Positions 58,504-64,000 of a DNA stretch of 64,000 nt are shown here, one piece after another. Position numbers and translations under genes: made by a program. Origin of the DNA: Halobium salinum (GTDB lineage: Archaea; Halobacteriota; Halobacteria; Halobacteriales; Haloferacaceae); NCBI RefSeq assembly GCF_026586625.1, contig NZ_JAODIW010000008.1, positions 1 to 64,000 on the forward strand, read 5' to 3'. Below the pieces are notes generated by a model that did no database searches, was not told the origin of the DNA, and worked only from the letters and a program-made list of their open reading frames with translations. How positions within the stretch are numbered: the first letter of the stretch is position 1; every line of letters starts with the position of its first letter.

Positions 58504-59307
58504 TTACTCGCCGCTCAATCCGGCCGTCGACAGCGCCTCCTCGACGGAGCGGTCGTCGTGGACGACGGCGGCGACGGCCCGCGCGATGGCCTCGGGGTCC
58601 TCGTGCTGGAAGATGGAGCGGCCCATCGACACGCCGGCCGCGCCGGCGTCCATCGCGCCGCGGACGTTCGAGACGGTGCGTCGGTCGGTTCCCTTCGCGC
58701 CGCCGGCGATGACGACCGGCAGTCGCGTCGACTCGGTCACGCGCTCGAAGGAGTCGGCGTCGCCGGAGTAGGCCGTCTTGATGACGTCGGCGCCGAGTTC
58801 CTCGCCTAGCCGCGAAGCGTGCGCGAGATACTCGGGGTCGTGTTCGGGGTCGTCACCTTCGAGGTTGACGCCGCGGGCGTACGTCATCGCGAGCACGGGG
58901 ACGCCGTAGCGATGCGCCTCCTCCGTGACTCGCGCGAGGTCCTCGATCTGCTTCCCTTCGTAGTCGCTGCCGACGTTCAGGTGGAGTGAGACGGCGTCGG
59001 CGCCGGCTCGGAGCGCCTCCTCGACGGAGCCCGTGATGCGTTTGTCGTTCGAGTCGGGTCCGACCACCGTAGAGGCGTTCAAGTGGACGATGTACCCCGC
59101 ACCGTTCGTGTTACCGTGGACGCGCGGGGCGATGCCCTTCTGCGTGAGGACGGCGTCCGCCCCGCCGCGCGTGACGGCGTCGATGGTCGATTCGATGTCC
59201 GCGAGTCCCGTGACGGCCCCCAGCGTGATGCCGTGGTCCATCGGGACGATGAGGTAGCGGTCGTCCGTGGAGATTCGTGTCAGTCGTGCCTGAATTCCCG
59301 TGTCCAT
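58504..59307 (-). CDS. 2-amino-3,7-dideoxy-D-threo-hept-6-ulosonate (ADTH) synthase
   Basis: A 267-residue class I aldolase-fold enzyme, the archaeal ADTH synthase that starts the non-DAHP route to 3-dehydroquinate from aspartate semialdehyde and a sugar phosphate derivative. It contains YLIVPMDHGITLGAV, NGAGYIVHLNAST, a catalytic lysine in DVIKTAYSGD, and VVIAGGAKGTDRRTVSNVRG. Deoxyribose-phosphate or fructose-bisphosphate aldolase-like family members are the alternative, but the trp context and partner aroB-II at 53841 support the call. It follows trpA by 32 bp and probably ends the trp operon. The ATG at 59307 gives the conserved start. Confidence 0.92.
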   Translation of the reverse strand: MDTGIQARLTRISTDDRYLIVPMDHGITLGAVTGLADIESTIDAVTRGGADAVLTQKGIAPRVHGNTNGAGYIVHLNASTVVGPDSNDKRITGSVEEALRAGADAVSLHLNVGSDYEGKQIEDLARVTEEAHRYGVPVLAMTYARGVNLEGDDPEHDPEYLAHASRLGEELGADVIKTAYSGDADSFERVTESTRLPVVIAGGAKGTDRRTVSNVRGAMDAGAAGVSMGRSIFQHEDPEAIARAVAAVVHDDRSVEEALSTAGLSGE

Positions 59308-59339
59308 AGTCGAAGTGTGTGAAACTGTGGCAACTCGCC

Positions 59340-60254
59340 TCAAGTGCGTTCCGGATTCGGTACTTCCTGCCCGTCGTCTTCCTCTTCGGTTTCGACTCCC
59401 GCACCCCGCATCGCCCCCGTCTTCAACTCCCGGGCCTTCGCCTCCAGTCGGTCGGCGACGACCTCGGCGTCCTCGCCGTCCGCCGCCCCCTCGGCGACGA
59501 TGTCGACGAGCGCGCTGCCGACGATGATTCCGTCGGCACCGCCACGGACTATTCGCTCCGCCTGCTCGCCGGTCTTGATGCCGAAGCCGACCGCCTTGGG
59601 CACGTCCCACTGCGAGAGGCGACCGAGGCTCTCGTCGGTCTGACCGGACACGTCGTCGCGCGCACCGGTGACGCCGAGGCGGGCCTGCACGTACACGTAC
59701 CCCGAGACCTGCGACATGATGCGTTCGAGACGCTCGCCCTGTGTGGTGGGGGCGACGATGAACACGAGGTCGAGGTCGAACTCGTCGCAGGCCTCACGGA
59801 GGGGGTCCGCCTCCTCCGCGGGGAGGTCGGGGACGACGAACCCGTCGATGCCGACTTCCTTCGCGCGCTCGACGAAGGCCCGAGGTCGGTCGGCTTCCTC
59901 GCTCGCGGCTTCACCGCTCGCCTCCGAGGCGCGCCGCGCCTCGCTACCCCCGTAGCGGTAGATGAGGTTGTAGTACGTCATGCAGACGAGCGGGACGTCG
60001 ACGTCGAGTTCCGCGACGAACTCGAAGAACCGTTCGGGGGTCATCCCGCCCGAGAGCGACCGGACGACCGCTCCCTGAATCGTGGGGCCCTCCGCGATGG
60101 GTTCGGAGAAGGGCAGGCCGAGTTCGATGACGTCGGCGCCGCCGCGGGCCAGCGCCTCGACGTACTGCTTCGAGGACTCGTAGTCCGGGTCGCCGACGGC
60201 GAGGTACGGGACGAACGCGGGGCCGCCCTCGAACGCCTCGGGGATGCGGCTCAT
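59340..60254 (-). CDS. trpA: Tryptophan synthase alpha subunit
   Basis: A 304-residue TrpA that splits indole-3-glycerol phosphate to indole for TrpB. The catalytic site region reads [19 protein letters not shown]44 is the catalytic Glu, but the second acidic residue is Glu (E55) where bacterial enzymes have Asp60. A similar motif, as I recall, is usual in haloarchaea, so the enzyme is likely active. A 20-residue Ala/Glu-rich insertion (about 105-122) interrupts loop 2, and a roughly 35-residue acidic tail follows the core. It overlaps trpB by 4 bp. Confidence 0.95.
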   Translation of the reverse strand: MSRIPEAFEGGPAFVPYLAVGDPDYESSKQYVEALARGGADVIELGLPFSEPIAEGPTIQGAVVRSLSGGMTPERFFEFVAELDVDVPLVCMTYYNLIYRYGGSEARRASEASGEAASEEADRPRAFVERAKEVGIDGFVVPDLPAEEADPLREACDEFDLDLVFIVAPTTQGERLERIMSQVSGYVYVQARLGVTGARDDVSGQTDESLGRLSQWDVPKAVGFGIKTGEQAERIVRGGADGIIVGSALVDIVAEGAADGEDAEVVADRLEAKARELKTGAMRGAGVETEEEDDGQEVPNPERT

Positions 60255-61603
60255 TCGTCGCCTCCCCGAGCGTCGGCGTCAGCATCGCCTGCGCCGTGTG
60301 CCCCGCCGAGCCCGCCGCTCAGCACCGAGAGGTCCGGCGCGTTCGACACCTCCCGCTGTTCGGTCTCCTCGAGCACCGTCTCGAGGTCCTTGTCGCCGCG
60401 GCCGGAGACGTTCACGACGACGACCTCGCCGAGCTCCTCCGGGTGTTCGTGGAGGTGGGCGAACGCGTGGGCCGTCTCCAGTGCCGGGATGATTCCCTCC
60501 TCCTGCGAGAGGCGGTGGAACCCTTCGAGCGCCGCGTCGTCGTCGACGTTGACCGCGCGGACGCGTCCCTCGTCGACGAGATGGGCGAGTTCGGGGCCGA
60601 CGCCGGCGTAGTCGAGTCCCGAGGAGACGGAGTGTGACTCCATTATCTGGCCGTCCCGGTCCTGGAGCAGTTTGGTGCGGGCGCCGTGGAGCACCCCTTC
60701 GCTCCCGGTCGACAGCGACGCGGAGTTGGGCGCGACGCCCGCCTCCTCGTCCACGTCGAGCGACGAGCCGCCGGCCTCGACGGCGACGAGGTCGGTCCCC
60801 TCGTCGCCCACGAACTCCGCGAACGCGCCCATCGTGTTCGAGCCGCCGCCGGCGCAGGCGACGACCGAGTCGGGGAGGCGGCCCGCCTTCTCCTGCACCT
60901 GCTCGCGGGCCTCTTCGCTGATGACCGACTGGAAGTCCCGCACCATCGCCGGGAACGGGTGCGGCCCGACGACGGAGCCGATGACGTAGTGGGTGTCCTC
61001 GACGTTCGTCGCCCAGTCGCGCATCGTCTCGCTGATGGCCTCCTTCAGGGTGCCCCGCCCCGTCGTCACCGGGTTCACCTCGGCGCCGTTGATGCGCATC
61101 CGGAAGACGTTCGGGCGCTGGCGTCGGGTGTCGCGCTCGCCCATGTATATCTCACAGGGGAGGTCGAGGTGGGCCGCCGCCATCGCCGTCGCGGTGCCGT
61201 GCTGGCCGGCGCCGGTCTCGGCGACGATGCGCTCTTTCCCCATGTACTTCGCGAGCAACACCTGCCCGAGCGCGTTGTTCAGCTTGTGCGCCCCGCCGTG
61301 GAGCAGGTCTTCGCGCTTGAGATACACCTCGCGGTCGTAGCGCTCGGAGAGCCGGTCGGCGCGCTGGAGCGGCGTCGGTCGCCCGCCGAAGTCCGCCAGT
61401 CGGGACCGGAACTCGTCCATGAACCCGCCCTCGTTCTCGAGGACGTAGCGCTCGTAGGCGTCGGTCAGCTCCTCGATGGCCGGCATCAGCGCCTCGGGGA
61501 CGTACTGGCCGCCGTAGCGGCCGAACTTCCCGTCGGCTCGAGCGCGCGAGTCGGCGTGACCGTCGCCGTCGCGCTCCCCGTCGGGTGTGGTGTCGGAGCT
61601 CAT
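60251..61603 (-). CDS. trpB: Tryptophan synthase beta subunit
   Basis: A 450-residue TrpB, the PLP enzyme that joins indole and serine. The PLP lysine is K107 in [12 protein letters not shown], the catalytic Glu is E129 in AETGAGQHG, and the phosphate loop is [11 protein letters not shown]. The core matches bacterial-type TrpB1, expected to pair with TrpA. An N-terminal acidic extension of about 25 residues and an acidic glycine-rich tail are halophilic additions. Four-base overlaps with trpC upstream and trpA downstream show a tight operon. Confidence 0.97.
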   Translation of the reverse strand: MSSDTTPDGERDGDGHADSRARADGKFGRYGGQYVPEALMPAIEELTDAYERYVLENEGGFMDEFRSRLADFGGRPTPLQRADRLSERYDREVYLKREDLLHGGAHKLNNALGQVLLAKYMGKERIVAETGAGQHGTATAMAAAHLDLPCEIYMGERDTRRQRPNVFRMRINGAEVNPVTTGRGTLKEAISETMRDWATNVEDTHYVIGSVVGPHPFPAMVRDFQSVISEEAREQVQEKAGRLPDSVVACAGGGSNTMGAFAEFVGDEGTDLVAVEAGGSSLDVDEEAGVAPNSASLSTGSEGVLHGARTKLLQDRDGQIMESHSVSSGLDYAGVGPELAHLVDEGRVRAVNVDDDAALEGFHRLSQEEGIIPALETAHAFAHLHEHPEELGEVVVVNVSGRGDKDLETVLEETEQREVSNAPDLSVLSGGLGGAHGAGDADADARGGDE

Positions 61604-62391
61604 GACTTCCCCTCGGGACTCGCACGGGTAAACGTCTCCGTGTTCGACCGCACCGAGCCGTCGGCCATGATGGCGCTCCCGACGAGTAAGCCGTCCGCGC
61701 CCGCGTCCCGCATCCGACGGGCGTCGGCGGCCGTGGTGATACCGCTCTCCGCCACGAGGGTCACGTCGTCGGGAACTCGCTCGCGGTTCGGGCCGACGAC
61801 GGACTCGAAGGTGCCGAGGTCGACCTCGAGCTTTCCCAAGTCCCGATTGTTGACGCCGACGAGCGTCGCACCGGCGTCGAGCGCCCGCTCCAGCTCCCCC
61901 TCGCCGTGGACCTCCACGAGCGCCTGGAAGCCGCGCTCCTCGGCCGCCTCCAGAAGACGGGGGAGGTCGTCGCCGACGAAGCGCGCGATGAGGAGGACGA
62001 CGTCGCTCTCGACGGCGTCGAGTTGGTCCTCGCGCACGAGGAAGTCCTTGCGCAGGACGGGCACGTCGACGGCCGCCCGGATTCGCGAGAGGTTCTCGGT
62101 CGACCCGCCGAAGTGCGCCGGTTCGGTCAGGACAGAGAGCGCCGCCGCGCCGCCTTCGACCATCTCCCGGGCCAGTTCCACGGGGTCGTCCTCGCGGGTG
62201 CCCTCCGTGGTCGGGCTCGTCGGTTTCACCTCGGCGACCACCGGCACGCGCCCGTCGGCCTCGGCCGCCGCGAAGGCCTCGGGGAGCGAGCGGGCGTCCA
62301 CCGCGAGGCGCTCCTCGCCCCCGGGTCGCTCGCGCGCGGCGTCGAGGATGGAGCGCACCGCCGGCGCCATCTCCTCGTCACTAGCGTTCAT
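61600..62391 (-). CDS. trpC: Indole-3-glycerol-phosphate synthase
   Basis: A 263-residue TrpC TIM-barrel enzyme. It contains [16 protein letters not shown] (substrate-binding Lys), the [20 protein letters not shown] segment and the C-terminal [20 protein letters not shown] with the phosphate-binding loop. It opens the trpC-B-A-ADTH synthase operon. The other tryptophan genes (trpD, E, F, G) are not in the window; in haloarchaea they usually form a second operon elsewhere. The ATG at 62391 is normal. Its upstream region contains GTGCAC and an AT-rich AACCTTTTGAAC, a possible TATA area. Confidence 0.95.
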   Translation of the reverse strand: MNASDEEMAPAVRSILDAARERPGGEERLAVDARSLPEAFAAAEADGRVPVVAEVKPTSPTTEGTREDDPVELAREMVEGGAAALSVLTEPAHFGGSTENLSRIRAAVDVPVLRKDFLVREDQLDAVESDVVLLIARFVGDDLPRLLEAAEERGFQALVEVHGEGELERALDAGATLVGVNNRDLGKLEVDLGTFESVVGPNRERVPDDVTLVAESGITTAADARRMRDAGADGLLVGSAIMADGSVRSNTETFTRASPEGKS

Positions 62392-62734
62392 CGTTGTGCA
62401 CTAATGGACTGATTTGTTCAAAAGGTTTCCGCTCCATCTTCTTCGGCGTCGGGTGCGCTCGCTCCGCTCACGCACCATTGTCGGAAGATGTGGGCGAAGA
62501 GCCGGCCGCTCCCTTCGGTCGTCGCCGGCGAGCGGTGCTCGCCGGCTTCAAGCGGAACCGACGGTTCTGCCTTAGTCGCGCGGTACTCAGCGGACTGCAG
62601 ACCGCACTCAGTGGGCCACAGACCCCACACAACGGACCGCAGACTGTAGGCAGCAGACCGCAACCCCCACCGAATCCGATTCAGGTTCCTCCGAGTTCTC
62701 AACCTTCAAACCGCCTCGCGCCTTCCCTTCGCCC
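62392..62734. other. 343-bp intergenic region with a degenerate tandem repeat
   Basis: Divergent spacer between trpC and the alkyltransferase-like gene. Near 62400-62440 lie the trpC promoter elements. At 62586-62669 four imperfect 21-bp units follow each other. Frames through this region (62418-62702, -) have no haloarchaeal character and follow the repeat, so I do not call a gene. Confidence 0.55.
62586..62669 (+). repeat. Four imperfect 21-bp tandem repeats
   Basis: Units at 62586-62606, 62607-62627, 62628-62648 and 62649-62669 share a pattern of C/A-C-A-G/A then G-G-A/G-C, C-A-G-A-C-C/T. Similarity between neighbouring units is roughly 60-75 percent by eye, so this is an old, decaying repeat. 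The unit length keeps a plus-strand frame open, but the frame lacks a start near a promoter. Confidence 0.5.
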
Positions 62735-63184
62735 ATGCAGGACACCGGCATCTACGCCCGCGAGTTCGAGGCGCTCGGTCGGACGGTCCAAATCGGCGTC
62801 GCCAGCGGCCGCGTCATCAACGTCGATTTCCCCGAGTCGATTCCCGACGACGCCGAGACGGACCACCCGCTACTCGACAGAGTCGCCGACTACCTCGACG
62901 GCGCCCCCGACCACTTCGACGACGTGCCCCTCGCGCTCACGATGGCGACCGACCAGCGGGAGGTGCTCGAGGCAGTGCGAAACGTCCCCTACGGCGAGAC
63001 CATCACGGTCTCCCGGCTGACCACGCTCGCCGGCCTCGACGCCGACGACGAGGACGACCGCCTGCTCGTGGAGCGCGCCCTGCGTGCGAACCCGGCCCCC
63101 CTGTTCGTCCCGGACCACCGAATCGACGGGCCGGGCGCGGCCCCGCCGGCGGTCGCCGAGGCGCTCCGGCGGCTGGAAGCCTGA
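62735..63184 (+). CDS. Cysteine-less alkyltransferase-like (MGMT/ATL) protein
   Basis: A 149-residue protein with the MGMT DNA-binding domain: VPYGETITVSRLT (helix-turn-helix loop, about residues 84-96), the N of RALRANPAP, and the active-site motif position as VPDHRIDGPG (126-134), where PCHR is expected. D127 replaces the alkyl-accepting Cys, so it cannot repair by methyl transfer. It thus belongs with alkyltransferase-like proteins, which bind O6-alkylguanine and flag it for nucleotide excision repair. The N-terminal domain is short. The ATG at 62735 is clear. Asp at this place is unusual; Trp or Ala is commoner in ATLs. Confidence 0.8.
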   Translation: MQDTGIYAREFEALGRTVQIGVASGRVINVDFPESIPDDAETDHPLLDRVADYLDGAPDHFDDVPLALTMATDQREVLEAVRNVPYGETITVSRLTTLAGLDADDEDDRLLVERALRANPAPLFVPDHRIDGPGAAPPAVAEALRRLEA

Positions 63185-63615
63185 CGGTACGCCCACAGAC
63201 CGCGCTCACGCGACCGTAGCGGGTTGTCTCACCTCCCTACCCTCCCTACGCACGCGCCTCGGCCGGAGTGTGTAGCGAACTGCGCTACTGAGGAGGCCCG
63301 CCGCGAGACCGGAACCTCGGCACACGAGAGGGGTAGACCGATGGGTCGGTCGGCAGCCACCACAGTCCGACAGCGAGTGGGCCGAACGCCGAGTCGACCC
63401 CCGAGCCACCGCCACGCTTTTCAGTTCGACCGAAGTACGACGTGTCAACTCGGGTCGAACCATGACCGTCTCGATTCGCTTCTGACCGGCGACCGCCGCT
63501 ACGGATACCCCTTCGGCAGGCCCACCGAGCGACCGCGTCGCCACCGGTTCGTACCGACTCACGCCGACCCGCGACGCCGGTCCGTGTCGCACCAACACAC
63601 CAGTACACCAGCGAG
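63185..63615. other. 431-bp gap upstream of the M3 peptidase gene
   Basis: No supported gene. The composition is near average GC with many CGA/TCG words, and frames on both strands look like shadows with basic, Arg/Ser-rich translations. No hairpin or strong TATA box stands out except weak AT phrases. It should contain the promoter of the downstream peptidase gene. Confidence 0.5.
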
Positions 63616-64000
63616 ATGTCACACCCCAACCGCGAGGATATCGACGACCGCTACACGTTCGACCTGACCCGACTGTTCGACTCCCCCGAGGCGTGGGAGC
63701 GTGAGTACGACGCGCTCGCGGAGGCGACGGCGGCCCTCCGAGAGCGGGTCGAGTCGAGCGACGACCGTGCCGACACCCCCGAAGTCGCCGACTCCGGCGA
63801 GGCGCTACTCGACGCCCTCGAATCCGTCGAGTGCCTCGTCCGTCGTCGGAGCCGCCTCGAACTGTACGCCCGACTCCGAGTAGACCTCGACACCGAGGAC
63901 GGCGACAGACGCACCGACCGCAAGCGGGCGGCGACCCTGGCGAGCGACGTACGCGAGGTCGTGAACGCCGCCCGGCGCGAGGTCGCCCGCGTCGACCCGG
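63616..64000 (+). CDS. pepF: M3 family oligoendopeptidase, N-terminal part
   Basis: The first 128 codons are inside the window; the gene runs past its end. The start SHPNREDIDDRYTFDLTRLF, then DSPEAWEREYDAL, matches the N-terminal domain of M3B oligoendopeptidase F, a cytoplasmic zinc metallopeptidase that degrades short peptides. The catalytic HExxH domain would lie beyond position 64000. The ATG at 63616 opens the frame, and the sequence is helical and acidic as expected. A related thimet-type M3 peptidase is the alternative, but the FDL and W patterns fit PepF. Confidence 0.78.
   Translation, partial: MSHPNREDIDDRYTFDLTRLFDSPEAWEREYDALAEATAALRERVESSDDRADTPEVADSGEALLDALESVECLVRRRSRLELYARLRVDLDTEDGDRRTDRKRAATLASDVREVVNAARREVARVDP

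Noticed and set aside
62418-62702. 94-codon minus-strand frame upstream of trpC
   Set aside because: It follows the 21-bp tandem repeat and gives a basic, Trp/Arg-rich translation unlike haloarchaeal proteins.
63285-63629. 114-codon minus-strand frame upstream of the M3 peptidase gene
   Set aside because: Basic Gly/Arg-rich translation, overlaps the peptidase start and its promoter region.

Overview
This window is chromosomal DNA from a halophilic archaeon of the class Halobacteria. The support is high GC, very acidic proteins, GTG starts and short TATA-led promoters, archaellum and chemotaxis genes, a gas vesicle cluster, archaeal RNase P and proteasome genes, type II 3-dehydroquinate synthase, and the ADP-forming acetate:CoA ligase. 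The genus cannot be fixed from the sequence alone. No rRNA, tRNA, CRISPR array or intact transposase was seen.

Layout. (1) 130-11117: motility block: DUF7500-type protein, cheY, a double-length cheC, cheD, then arlCE-F-G-H-I-J, then cheF, all on the + strand and tightly packed. Archaellins and cheA/B/R lie elsewhere. (2) 11139-18069: housekeeping: aldo/keto reductase, RNase P subunits Rnp3 and Rnp2 around a methyltransferase, proteasome alpha subunit, a winged-helix regulator, an NRDE/TANGO2-like protein, a lipoprotein and a metallo-beta-lactamase-fold hydrolase. (3) 18191-24095: gas vesicle cluster, gvpA-gvpO on the - strand divergent from gvpF-G-H-(I-like)-J-K-L-M on the + strand. It has the eight genes reported as essential in Halobacterium but no gvpN, gvpC, gvpD or gvpE, and GvpO carries an N-terminal helix-hairpin-helix domain. 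(4) 24341-34960: DnaJ-domain membrane protein, second metallo-hydrolase, acyl-CoA synthetase, uracil-DNA glycosylase-like protein, a small lower-GC island with a hicB-hicA module whose toxin gene is frameshifted, an M24 peptidase, and a secreted CARDB/PH-domain gene pair. (5) 35005-40213: two methyl-accepting transducers and a CheW, with very similar signalling domains and a shared C-terminal peptide. (6) 40371-51998: phosphotransacetylase-like regulator overlapping ADP-forming acetate:CoA ligase, dehydrogenases, a putative 10-TM heavy-metal exporter with a candidate metalloregulator operator between two related unknown proteins, and small conserved proteins. (7) 52166-53840: an isolated lower-GC glycosyltransferase followed by about 700 bp of non-coding DNA. 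(8) 53841-64000: aromatic amino acid genes (3-dehydroquinate synthase II; trpC-trpB-trpA-ADTH synthase operon) with RDD, SDR, ZIP and DUF2243 genes between, then a cysteine-less alkyltransferase-like protein and the start of an M3 oligoendopeptidase that runs off the window.

How the parts fit: regions 1 and 5 serve taxis. Transducers and CheW signal to CheA/CheY, CheC and CheD adjust adaptation, and CheF links CheY-P to the archaellum motor built from the Arl proteins. Region 3 would build gas vesicles. The aromatic genes in region 8 make dehydroquinate by the ADTH route and complete tryptophan synthesis. The most unusual material is the variant gas vesicle set, the transducer pair, the hicBA island with its flanking direct repeats, and the metal-exporter neighbourhood.
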